The notes beneath the pieces are model-generated. The model searched no databases. It saw only the letters and a program-made list of their open reading frames with translations, and was not told the DNA's origin. The translations under genes and the position numbers were made by a program. From JdFR-22 sp046537735 (GTDB lineage: Archaea; Halobacteriota; Archaeoglobi; Archaeoglobales; Archaeoglobaceae), in NCBI GenBank assembly GCA_046537735.1, contig JBKHKH010000023.1, positions 1 to 20,657 on the forward strand: a stretch of 20,657 nucleotides of DNA, written 5' to 3'. Shown here in pieces: positions 13,877 through 20,657 of this stretch (position 1 is its first letter; each line of letters begins with the position of its first letter).

Positions 13877-16570
13877 ATGATCTCCGAAACTTTATCTCAA
13901 ATACTGAAAGAAGCAGGAATCGAAGAATTGACTGTGCTTCAGGAAGAAGCTAGCCAGAGGATCGGGGAGAACAAAGACGTGCTGATAATTGCTCCTACCG
14001 GTTCGGGTAAGACTGAAGCGGCCATGATCCCTTTATTTAACCAGATTTCCACACCAGATAAGGGTATCGTTCTCCTGTATATTACTCCTCTCAGGGCCCT
14101 CAACAGAGATATGCTGAGGCGCTTGAAGACCATAGCAGGAAAATTGGGTTTAAGCATAGCCGTCAGGCATGGAGACACGCCCAACTCGGAGAGAAGAAAA
14201 CAGGCCTTAAAACCACCTCAGATTCTGGTGACCACACCTGAAACACTTCAAATCCTATTCCTGGGCAAGAGATTGAAAGAGGCTTTGAAGAGAGTCAGGT
14301 TTGTGGTTGTCGACGAGATACATGAAATGGCAGATAGCGAAAGGGGAGCCCAGTTAAGTCTAGCCCTTCAGAGACTGATGGAGCTAACCAGATTCCAGAC
14401 AATAGGCTTATCGGCAACAGTAAAGAATCCTCATAGGGTTGCCGCCTTTCTGAGTGACAATGCAGAGGTCATCTCCAGCCAGGAGGAAAAATTGTACTCC
14501 TATTCGGTCACAAAACCCAAAATCGAGCAGGAAGATGAGAAGCTTTCTGAAGAGCTATTTATCGATCCGGATGTTGCAGCACAAATAAGGACCATAAAAG
14601 AAATTGTGGAGAAGCACAAATCGACCCTCATCTTCGTCAATACCAGAACCACAGCAGAAGCACTGGGTATCAAGCTCAAGAAGCTTATCGATGTGGAGGT
14701 TCACCATGGATCTCTTTCCAAAGAAGCCAGAATTGACAGTGAAGATAAATTCGCTTCGGGAGAGCTCAAAGCTTTAATATGTACCTCTTCTATGGAGCTG
14801 GGGATGGATATAGGGCACGTGGACGCTGTAATCCAGTTCAACAGTCCCCGGCAGGTGGCAAGACTGATACAGAGAGTGGGGAGAAGTGGTCATAAAGCCG
14901 GTAGGATTTCCAGAGGGTACATAATCACCGGAAGCTTCGATGACATACTGGAGTCATGGATCATCACTGATATGGCAGAGAAAGGGTTGATAGAGGATGT
15001 AGAATTTCATTTCCTCAGTCTGGACACACTGGCAAATCAAATTGCAGCTATAGCCATGGAGAACGGTGAGATTGAAGTGGAGAGAGCATACAGAATGATA
15101 CAGAGGGGTTATCTTTTCCGCACCCTGGATTATGAGGAGTTTGCGGAAATATGTGACTTTCTCTCCAATATGAACATTATTTACTTTGATGGGGAGAGGA
15201 TCGCCACCAGAAGAAAGACCCGCACCTATTTCTACGACAATATATCCATGATCCCTGACGAGAAGAACTACCAGGTTTATGACATCACCACGGGGAAGAG
15301 AATAGGAACCGTGGACGAGAGTTTTCTTTCCACTTTCGTGGGTGATGTTTTCGCCATCAGGGGGGAGTTGTGGAGAGTTGTTTCCGTAGAGGACTCAGTT
15401 AAAGTTGAACCGGTAACGGGGGAGGGAGAGATCCCTTCCTGGGTAGGTGAAGAGATTCCTGTTCCCTTCGAGGTTGCCCAGAAAGTGGGCGAGCTCAGAG
15501 AACGGATCGGTGAGCAGTTAAAAGCCTCAAGTAAAGAACAAACTATTGAGTCGCTGGCAGAGGATTTCCGAACCAACGAAGAGGCCTGCAGAGAAGTGGT
15601 AGAGGTGATGGAGAAGCAGCTAAAAAATGGGTTTGTAATTCCCTCTAACAAGGACATAACTATAGAGTCTTCGCGCAACGTGGCCATAATCAACGCCTGC
15701 TTTGGCCATAGGGTTAACGAGACCATAGGGAGAATAGTCGCTCTGCTCCTGTCTGCCAGAAAAGCAAGCAACGTTTCAGTAGAGGTCAACCCCTACAGGA
15801 TCAAACTCACTCCCACCAACGCCAGTGAAGTTGAGGAGGTCCTTCATTCCATAAGACACGATTCCATTGAGTCACTGGCAGAGCGGTCATTGATAGACAC
15901 CAAATTGCTGCAGTGGAAGGTGATAAAAGCCGCCCGTAAATTCGGATATTTGAGGAAAGATTACGACCTGAGCAAATTGAACCTCAAAAAATTCGTGATG
16001 AAATTCAAAGATACCCCCATATGGAGGGAAGCGGTAAGGGAACTGTTTATAGAGAAAATGGACGTGGATACCACCACAGACATATTCTCTTCTTTTGATG
16101 AGTTCTGTGTTACCACTTACTCCCAAATCTCCCCCATATCCCTGGCTTCCAGAGAGCATGCCTTTGACCTCATAATGCCCGCCAGACCCACTTCTGCCAT
16201 ATTGAACGTGTTCAAGAAGAGGTTGGAGAGCGAGATGTGCATAATGCACTGTATAAACTGTGGTGCTACTATAAGGTCTACTGTGAATCTCATTGAAGAG
16301 CCTTCCTGTCCCAGATGCAAGTCCAAGCTGGTTGCGTGCATTAACGGAAGGAGAAAACTGGAAGAGTTTTCCAAACAGGAGCTCTTCAGAATAGCCAACC
16401 TGGTAATGGCTTACGGTAAAAAAACTGTTTACGCCATGAACACCCACGGTGTGGGAGCTGATAGTGCGGCCAGAATTTTATCCAAATACTATCCTGACCA
16501 GGATTCGTTCTTTAAGGAGTTATTGAACGCAGAGAAAAACTACATCCGAACCAGAAGATTCTGGGGGTAA
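13877..16570 (+). CDS. lhr: Lhr-like superfamily 2 helicase with C-terminal zinc ribbon
   Basis: 897 aa, near the usual size of archaeal Lhr-type helicases. RecA-like domain 1 holds Walker A APTGSGKT (39-46), TTPETL, DEIH (146-149) followed by RGAQLSLALQRL as in Lhr, and SAT (179-181). Domain 2 holds TSSMELGMDIG and the arginine-finger motif QRVGRSGH (332-339). A winged-helix and Lhr-core region follows. Near the end, C792, C795, C811 and C814 (CINC...CPRC) form a zinc ribbon, after which GVGADSAARILSKY looks like a helix-hairpin-helix DNA-binding motif. Lhr enzymes unwind DNA and RNA-DNA hybrids with 3'-5' polarity in repair. The helicase core is beyond doubt. The exact subfamily is less so, since the zinc ribbon and HhH tail differ from the classic bacterial Lhr C-terminus. 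It is monocistronic, as about 97 nt follow before the next gene. Confidence 0.9.
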   Translation: MISETLSQILKEAGIEELTVLQEEASQRIGENKDVLIIAPTGSGKTEAAMIPLFNQISTPDKGIVLLYITPLRALNRDMLRRLKTIAGKLGLSIAVRHGDTPNSERRKQALKPPQILVTTPETLQILFLGKRLKEALKRVRFVVVDEIHEMADSERGAQLSLALQRLMELTRFQTIGLSATVKNPHRVAAFLSDNAEVISSQEEKLYSYSVTKPKIEQEDEKLSEELFIDPDVAAQIRTIKEIVEKHKSTLIFVNTRTTAEALGIKLKKLIDVEVHHGSLSKEARIDSEDKFASGELKALICTSSMELGMDIGHVDAVIQFNSPRQVARLIQRVGRSGHKAGRISRGYIITGSFDDILESWIITDMAEKGLIEDVEFHFLSLDTLANQIAAIAMENGEIEVERAYRMIQRGYLFRTLDYEEFAEICDFLSNMNIIYFDGERIATRRKTRTYFYDNISMIPDEKNYQVYDITTGKRIGTVDESFLSTFVGDVFAIRGELWRVVSVEDSVKVEPVTGEGEIPSWVGEEIPVPFEVAQKVGELRERIGEQLKASSKEQTIESLAEDFRTNEEACREVVEVMEKQLKNGFVIPSNKDITIESSRNVAIINACFGHRVNETIGRIVALLLSARKASNVSVEVNPYRIKLTPTNASEVEEVLHSIRHDSIESLAERSLIDTKLLQWKVIKAARKFGYLRKDYDLSKLNLKKFVMKFKDTPIWREAVRELFIEKMDVDTTTDIFSSFDEFCVTTYSQISPISLASREHAFDLIMPARPTSAILNVFKKRLESEMCIMHCINCGATIRSTVNLIEEPSCPRCKSKLVACINGRRKLEEFSKQELFRIANLVMAYGKKTVYAMNTHGVGADSAARILSKYYPDQDSFFKELLNAEKNYIRTRRFWG

Positions 16571-16632
16571 ACTGTCCTCCACATCATCCTGACCATCTAA
16601 AGGAATAGTTGTTTAAAAATGGAGTGAAAACA

Positions 16633-16645
16633 AAATTAAAAAATA
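16633..16645 (+). promoter_or_regulatory. Putative TATA box for the microprotein-RPA-CDF operon
   Basis: AAATTAAAAAATA is centred about 29 nt before ATG 16668. That ATG has no SD, so a leaderless mRNA starting at the microprotein gene is plausible. A second AT-rich site, TTTAAAAAT near 16612-16620, is a less well placed alternative. Confidence 0.45.
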
Positions 16646-16667
16646 GTAATGGTGTCAATTCAATCCC

Positions 16668-16745
16668 ATGGAGCGTTATGGTATCCTTTTGCTTCTAACG
16701 GGATTTATTTCGACTCTCATATTGTATTTGGCTCTTGGTGATTAG
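16668..16745 (+). CDS. Putative 25-residue single-helix membrane microprotein
   Basis: The frame runs ATG 16668 to TAG 16745. The protein starts MERYGILLLL, continues TGFISTLILYLALG and ends in Asp: one hydrophobic helix with a short charged N-terminus. Its stop codon abuts the ATG of the RPA-like gene (TAG then ATG), and the last codons (CTT GGT GAT) contain the SD GGTGAT for that gene. This is the layout of a translated leader or coupled small gene. It has a TATA box at leaderless spacing and no SD of its own. It is too short to judge coding potential by itself, and conservation is the missing evidence. It could act as a regulatory leader peptide or as a small partner of the membrane CDF transporter two genes downstream. 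Confidence 0.45.
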   Translation: MERYGILLLLTGFISTLILYLALGD

Positions 16746-17696
16746 ATGCAGGAGGAAAGTGATAAGTTGGAAAAGAAGATAGAGGAACTGCGAGAACATT
16801 TTGGCAGTCTTTTAAGTGAAGAGACTCTCAGGATGCTCGCAGAATACAGTCTAGGAACTTTAGAGCACGATATAGATGACCTGCCCAATATCAGAGGAAA
16901 GGTAACTGTTAGTGGTTCAATTCAGAAGTTATACGGTGTAAAAGAGTTCTCCAACGAGAAGAGGAGTGGATTAGTGGGAAACGCAAAAGTGAAGGTCAAC
17001 AGTGAAGGTGATAAGGAAATAAGAGCTGTGTTCTGGAATGACGCTGCAGAGAAACTGAAAAATGTTTCAGAAGGCGACTCGGTAACCCTGAGGGGTTTTG
17101 CCAAACAAAAGGGAGAAGATGTAGAGATATCTGTGAACCAGGAATCTGATGTGGAGATAGTGGAGAGGAATATTGAGGAGTTCCATGGGGTGCTGCTGGC
17201 CAAAAGGTTAGAGGATGACATTGCTAAATGTGCAGTATCATTTGATGACGGAATAAAGATTTTTGTTTGCCACAGAACGGCTGCTGAGAGCTTAAAGCAA
17301 ATTGAGGGGAGCTCTACGGTGAAGATCAGGGGCGGGAGGCGAGGGAAAAATTTTGAGGCTGATGAGCTAGAAGTTTCAGAAGAAGGAAAAGACATTGATG
17401 TAGAGTTCACTCCTGTTGCCAGCTTAACTTCTCTTAAGGTGACCAACTTAAAGGGTAGAGTCAGTGGTCTGGGCAAGATAAAGCAACACAAGGACAGAGA
17501 GCTGGCAGAAACCTATATTTCTGATGACTCGGGTAGAGTAAAATTGGTATTATGGGACGAAAATGTATCCGCCTATAGAGAAGCTGATATAGGAGATCAC
17601 ATAGAAGTGTATAACGGATATCCCAAGATCGGCTGGGATGGAGAGATGGAGGTACACTGCGGATGGAGCTGCATGACTATACTGAGGAGAGCTTAG
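16746..17696 (+). CDS. RPA/replication factor A-like single-stranded DNA-binding protein (OB folds)
   Basis: 316 aa. A short helical N-terminus (1-40) precedes about three OB folds: roughly 48-135 (IRGKVTVSGSIQ, then EIRAVFWNDAAEKL and EGDSVTLRGFAK), 142-215 (weaker), and 230-316 (TNLKGRVSGLGKI, GRVKLVLWDENV, IGDHIEVYNGY). The aromatic residues in AVFW and LVLW are at the usual ssDNA-stacking strand. No zinc finger is present, so it resembles the shorter archaeal RPA subunits rather than RPA41 with its zinc motif. It should coat single-stranded DNA in replication and repair, in line with HerA and Lhr nearby. The SD GGTGAT sits 3 nt before the ATG, inside the microprotein gene. Its last 34 nt overlap the CDF gene in another frame. 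Confidence 0.87.
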   Translation: MQEESDKLEKKIEELREHFGSLLSEETLRMLAEYSLGTLEHDIDDLPNIRGKVTVSGSIQKLYGVKEFSNEKRSGLVGNAKVKVNSEGDKEIRAVFWNDAAEKLKNVSEGDSVTLRGFAKQKGEDVEISVNQESDVEIVERNIEEFHGVLLAKRLEDDIAKCAVSFDDGIKIFVCHRTAAESLKQIEGSSTVKIRGGRRGKNFEADELEVSEEGKDIDVEFTPVASLTSLKVTNLKGRVSGLGKIKQHKDRELAETYISDDSGRVKLVLWDENVSAYREADIGDHIEVYNGYPKIGWDGEMEVHCGWSCMTILRRA

Positions 17697-18532
17697 GTAA
17701 GGAGAAACTGATAAGAAAAGTCCTGTTCTTAAGTGTATTCATCCTCATTTTGGAGATAATTTTTGGGGTGATCTCCAATTCTCTTGCTCTCCTCACCGAT
17801 GCCCTCCACGTGTTCACCGATATATTTTCTGCCCTCATAGCCTTATTAGCTGTGAGGATCTCCAGAAAGGGTTGCGATGATAGGTTTACTCTGGGCTATC
17901 ATAGATTTGAGGTCATGGCTTCCTTCGCCAACGGATTACTCCTTATGGCGGCTGTGGGAATTATTTTCTTCGAAGCATTTAGAAGGATAATGGAGGGAGC
18001 GGTGATAGACGCCTACTATCTTTTGCCTGCTGCAGTGATTGGGCTCATCGGGAATCTCTATGTGGTGAAATTGCTGCATGCAGAGCACAAACACGACATA
18101 AATGTAAAGGGAGTTTACCTACATGCTTTTTCAGATACACTTGCCAGTGTTGCTGTTATACTGGGTGGGGTAATCATTATATTGACCGGCCAAACCCTCG
18201 TAGATTCGCTTATCAGTATGTTCATAGGCATCTTCATCGGTTATAATGCTATCAAGCTGATCAGGGAGAGCTCCATCCTTCTTCTCCATGGAGTGCCTCC
18301 AGATGTGGATGTTAATGAGGTCAGAGATTTTTTGCTTTCATTTCCAGAAATTGAGAACGTTCACTCAGTTAATGCCTACGCCCTGTGCTCTAACGTTAGA
18401 GCAATCGATGCTCACATCGTTGTGGGAGACATGAAACTGAGTGAAGTAAACGAGATAAGACAGAAACTGGTAAAAGAGCTCAAAAACAGGTTTAAGCTGA
18501 CCGCTACAAGTCTCCAGTTCGAGCATAAGTGA
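17663..18532 (+). CDS. Cation diffusion facilitator (CDF) transporter, zinc-type
   Basis: 289 aa with six membrane helices (about 18-40, 50-68, 85-106, 117-136, 152-178, 182-203) and a C-terminal cytoplasmic metal-sensing domain (about 210-289). The transport site is HxxxD in TM2 (H49, D53, within TDALHVFTD) and HxxxD in TM5 (H154, D158, in LHAFSD). This two-His, two-Asp site is the CzcD/ZnT pattern linked with Zn2+ export in exchange for protons. The His-rich loop between TM4 and TM5 is short (HAEHKHD). ATG 17663 lies inside the RPA-like gene with GGAGG about 11 nt upstream; no later in-frame start keeps TM1, so the 34-nt overlap is probably real. Why it is coupled to an ssDNA-binding protein is unclear. 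Confidence 0.92.
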   Translation: MELHDYTEESLGKEKLIRKVLFLSVFILILEIIFGVISNSLALLTDALHVFTDIFSALIALLAVRISRKGCDDRFTLGYHRFEVMASFANGLLLMAAVGIIFFEAFRRIMEGAVIDAYYLLPAAVIGLIGNLYVVKLLHAEHKHDINVKGVYLHAFSDTLASVAVILGGVIIILTGQTLVDSLISMFIGIFIGYNAIKLIRESSILLLHGVPPDVDVNEVRDFLLSFPEIENVHSVNAYALCSNVRAIDAHIVVGDMKLSEVNEIRQKLVKELKNRFKLTATSLQFEHK

Positions 18533-18674
18533 GGTGGTCTATGTTATATAATAGGGGGGATTTGCTTTATACTTAATAATCTCCACAGGAAACAAAGGGG
18601 TTCCTCATCATGTTATTATCATGAGTATTACCATTTTCAACGGTGGTGTTACTGAACCTAAACGCTAAACTAAA

Positions 18675-18686
18675 GTTTATTAAATA
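18675..18686 (+). promoter_or_regulatory. Putative TATA box for tRNA-Arg
   Basis: GTTTATTAAATA lies about 45 nt before the tRNA 5' end, so the precursor would have a 5' leader near 20 nt for RNase P. The rest of the 195-nt gap after the CDF gene shows only weak short palindromes and ORFs of 11 and 15 codons that I do not support. Confidence 0.45.
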
Positions 18687-18727
18687 AGTAAGATTTAGGG
18701 GATAACAACTAACAACAGAAAAATTAT

Positions 18728-18799
18728 GGGCTCGTAGGGTAGTGGATATCCTGAGGGGCTTCGGACCCCTCGACCCGGGTTCAATTCCCGGCGGGCCCG
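18728..18799 (+). tRNA. tRNA-Arg, anticodon TCG
   Basis: A 72-nt cloverleaf can be drawn. Acceptor GGGCTCG pairs with CGGGCCC (one G-U). The D arm is GGGT...TCCT with U13 and U22 facing each other. The anticodon stem is AGGGG/CCCCT around loop CTTCGGA (18759-18765), anticodon TCG at 18761-18763. The variable region has 4 nt, the T arm is CCGGG/CCCGG around TTCAATT, and the discriminator base is G. It reads CGA, and other CGN codons by wobble. No CCA is encoded, as is common in archaea, and no intron is seen. It is the last gene before the more AT-rich YwgA/HD pair, on the side where tRNA-targeting elements integrate. Confidence 0.95.
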
Positions 18800-18857
18800 G
18801 TATATTCCGTTAAACCAACCATAGAGAGAAAAGTAAATAAAACAAATAAGTCATACA

Positions 18858-19379
18858 TCATGTCACTTTTTCCTTCCATATCTTTAAAGCTTTTCTTATG
18901 ACTTCTTCGCTAAAATGGGGCTTTATCCGTCTTACTGTTTCCACTACTTTTTCTTCTTCTCCGGTACCAAATTTATTTAGATAATAGTCTACAGTTGAGA
19001 TCAGCTCAAGGACCACAGTCGGGGACTTGCCAAAGAGATTACCTATTTTCTCTATTGTTTCTATCACTCTAACATCTTCTTCAGATTTATCTAACTCTGC
19101 TTGTTCAAGAAAACCTCGTCCTTTACTTGTCAATGAGTAGTGGTAACCTGCTGCTTCATCAGGCTCCCTCCCTACAAATCCTCTGCTTACAAGAAGGTCC
19201 AAATCATCTTTTAAATCAAAAGAATAGGGGCCATAATGATGCATTACATACTTATACATCCTAATACCAGTAGCTGACTGGACCATCTCGCCAGTCTTCT
19301 GAATATGGGTATTACCCGCCCAACTATCAACTTCTCTAAGCTTACTTATAATTGATAATAAAAAAGCATATCTATCCAT
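18858..19379 (-). CDS. YwgA-like / SocA-type winged-helix-like protein
   Basis: 173 aa. The segment THIQKTGEMVQ, then YVMHHYGPYSFDLKDDLDLL, and a wing-like YHYSLTSKGRGF are the pattern of YwgA and the related SocA-type antitoxin-like fold. The C-terminal half is helical and charged, with no catalytic motif. It is translationally coupled to the HD gene: its ATG overlaps the HD stop by 8 nt, and the SD GAGGTGG is inside the HD gene. In Bacillus subtilis ywgA lies beside ywfO, an HD phosphohydrolase gene, so the pair seems to recur across domains. A regulatory or inhibitor role toward the HD enzyme is inferred. The base composition looks lower in GC than the central genes. Confidence 0.7.
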   Translation of the reverse strand: MDRYAFLLSIISKLREVDSWAGNTHIQKTGEMVQSATGIRMYKYVMHHYGPYSFDLKDDLDLLVSRGFVGREPDEAAGYHYSLTSKGRGFLEQAELDKSEEDVRVIETIEKIGNLFGKSPTVVLELISTVDYYLNKFGTGEEEKVVETVRRIKPHFSEEVIRKALKIWKEKVT

Positions 19380-20657
19380 TCAAACCACCTCTTTCCTCTT
19401 CTTCTCTAAGCCTGTCATAAACCTCTTTACATACTTCTTCGGCTCTTAAAACATCTTTTTTACTAACCTTAGCATAAACTCTCAGTATCTCCACTCCAAC
19501 TCTACGTAACAGATTGAGTAACTCTGAGCATTCTGTAACGTTAAAAATTTTTTTATTTGACTTCTCTTTCAGCTGCCAAGCTTTCTTAACATCCCAGTAT
19601 CTATCAAGATTTTCTGATATCTCCTCCTTAATTATACTGAAATCGTCACTGGTTGGTTTATAAGCTGATTTACTAGCAGAATCCACATAGATATCCGAGG
19701 GATTAAGATCTTTGAATTTTGATAGGAGTGCTTCCTTAACTTCCTTTTTGAATTTTTCGAAGTTCAATAGTTGTTCGCGCTCCTCAAAAACCCTTCTCGG
19801 ATGTTCTCTATACAACAATTTCTGTGCAAAAAATTTTTCATCTTTACTTCCTCTTTCAGAGCACTCCCGTATCATTGTTTGAATAGCTGCATCATCGTAT
19901 TTTAGGTATTCGTCAACATCCAAAGGGTAACGTCCTTCTGGCAAAGAGCATTTCAGGAAATCAGTTAGTATGAGATCATAAATTCTTCGTATATGGTGAA
20001 AATAAACCTGAGTGAACATATAGTATCTGGCTAGAAGTAGTCCTTCGACAGTGTGTATCCCCCCATATTCTAAACCAATTCTAGGTTCAGGTATTTCAGG
20101 AACGAGATCAAAGTTCTCATGACCGTCCAAAGTCTCACCTATGTATGGTATGAAGGTTATAGTATCAATTAACCTCATGTAGTCAAATTTGCCATATATC
20201 ACACCAGTATGATGAGAATCTCTTGTCAAATAATCAATCCTGTCGGCGTCAATTTCCCCAGAAATTATACTACTAAGCAAATTAAAAATTTGAGCCTCTT
20301 CTGGTGTTTCTGTTGCCATCTCAGGATAAATAAGATAAACAACGTCGTCAATTTTGATACCAGCTCTTGAAATGTTTGTTTGTTTAAATAAGTCTTCAAG
20401 TTTTGCCTTGATAACTCTGGCACCCATCTCTTCGTGGGAGATTCCTTTTGGGGACAGATCTTCTGACGAATGAGAAAAAGGTGCGTGTCCAACATCATGT
20501 AATAACAATGCAAATCTAAGGGTGTTTTTAAATCTTTCAATGTCATTTTCCCTAGAGATTGGGAGGATCCTTCCAAGATATTTTCCATGTTTACCGGCCA
20601 GAACATCGTATATTTGACTGCCGATATAAAGAGTGCCGAGAGAGTGTTCTAACCTAG
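19372..20657 (-). CDS. HD-domain phosphohydrolase, dNTPase/SAMHD1-like, 5' end beyond window
   Basis: 427 residues are visible and the frame stays open to the right edge, so the start lies outside; the TTG at 20508 is an internal Leu. The metal ligands are present in order: H in RLEHSLG (the first complete codons at the edge), HD in LLLHDVGHAPFSHSSE, and the later D in EIDADRIDYLTRD. HSLG, GHAPFSH and DRIDYL are hallmarks of the dGTPase/SAMHD1/YwfO group, which hydrolyse dNTPs to nucleoside and triphosphate. The C-terminal 200 residues are helical and charged (EEREQLLNFEKFKKEVKE) and may set oligomerisation or allosteric control. It may balance nucleotide pools or starve phages of dNTPs. It is coupled to the YwgA-like gene by an 8-nt overlap. 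Confidence 0.9.
   Translation of the reverse strand, partial: RLEHSLGTLYIGSQIYDVLAGKHGKYLGRILPISRENDIERFKNTLRFALLLHDVGHAPFSHSSEDLSPKGISHEEMGARVIKAKLEDLFKQTNISRAGIKIDDVVYLIYPEMATETPEEAQIFNLLSSIISGEIDADRIDYLTRDSHHTGVIYGKFDYMRLIDTITFIPYIGETLDGHENFDLVPEIPEPRIGLEYGGIHTVEGLLLARYYMFTQVYFHHIRRIYDLILTDFLKCSLPEGRYPLDVDEYLKYDDAAIQTMIRECSERGSKDEKFFAQKLLYREHPRRVFEEREQLLNFEKFKKEVKEALLSKFKDLNPSDIYVDSASKSAYKPTSDDFSIIKEEISENLDRYWDVKKAWQLKEKSNKKIFNVTECSELLNLLRRVGVEILRVYAKVSKKDVLRAEEVCKEVYDRLREEEERGGLNG

Noticed and set aside
18541..18576. 11-codon frame with an SD right after the CDF stop codon
   Set aside because: Too short to support; the GAGGTGG is a chance match within the CDF 3' end.
18600..18660. Short palindrome CTCAT...ATGAG and a 15-codon frame in the CDF-tRNA gap
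   Set aside because: Arms are only 5 bp and AT-rich, and the frame shows no SD or family resemblance.
20265..20606. 113-codon minus-strand frame at the right edge
   Set aside because: It overlaps the HD-domain frame, which continues in its own frame to the edge with the RLEHSLG and LLLHDVGH motifs.

Overview
The window reads as gene-dense archaeal (euryarchaeal) chromosome. The evidence is a CetZ-type tubulin homologue, a HerA translocase, an archaeal UPF0212 (DUF555) protein, diphthine synthase, an ApgM-type phosphoglycerate mutase, an archaeal YchF-like GTPase with a TGS domain, an OB-fold RPA-type protein, TATA boxes close to start codons, SD elements of the GGTGAT/GGAGG type, and a tRNA with no encoded CCA. 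Several multiheme c-type cytochromes with Thr/Pro stalks suggest a cytochrome-rich lineage of the methanogen/ANME/Archaeoglobi kind. The exact taxon cannot be fixed from this sequence alone.

Layout, left to right. (1) 2-2420 (+): the 3' part of a cetZ gene, then a secreted, membrane-anchored, helix-rich protein in the same operon. (2) 2457-5071 (-): herA, a UPF0212 gene 3 nt behind it, and a Cas4-family protein that keeps its Fe-S cysteines but seems to have lost most nuclease residues. (3) 5187-7345 (-): an orphan radical SAM/SPASM enzyme and dph5. (4) 7441-10896 (+): apgM, divergent from dph5; a bactofilin-like beta-helix protein; and a YchF-like GTPase. (5) 10973-13597 (-): a redox block of two probable operons. 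The upstream one carries a tetraheme cytochrome and a Tat-exported four-cluster ferredoxin. The downstream one carries two pentaheme, probably membrane-tethered, cytochromes. Between them lie a short tandem repeat and a large imperfect hairpin. (6) 13877-18532 (+): an Lhr-like helicase with a C-terminal zinc ribbon, then a probable operon of a 25-residue membrane microprotein, an RPA-like OB-fold protein and a CDF zinc transporter. (7) 18728-18799 (+): tRNA-Arg(TCG). (8) 18858-20657 (-): a YwgA-like winged-helix-type protein overlapping an HD-domain dNTPase-like gene that runs off the right edge. This last stretch looks more AT-rich than the rest.

Functionally the window mixes information processing (HerA, Lhr, RPA, YchF, Dph5), central metabolism (ApgM), cell shape or cytoskeleton (CetZ, the bactofilin-like protein) and extracytoplasmic electron transfer. 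The 16 Cys of the ferredoxin and the 14 CxxCH motifs of the three cytochromes would give an electron path outside the membrane. No NrfD-type quinone-interacting membrane subunit is present here, so the membrane entry point must be elsewhere. No CRISPR array, rRNA or intact transposon was seen. No stretch longer than 300 bases lacks a gene.
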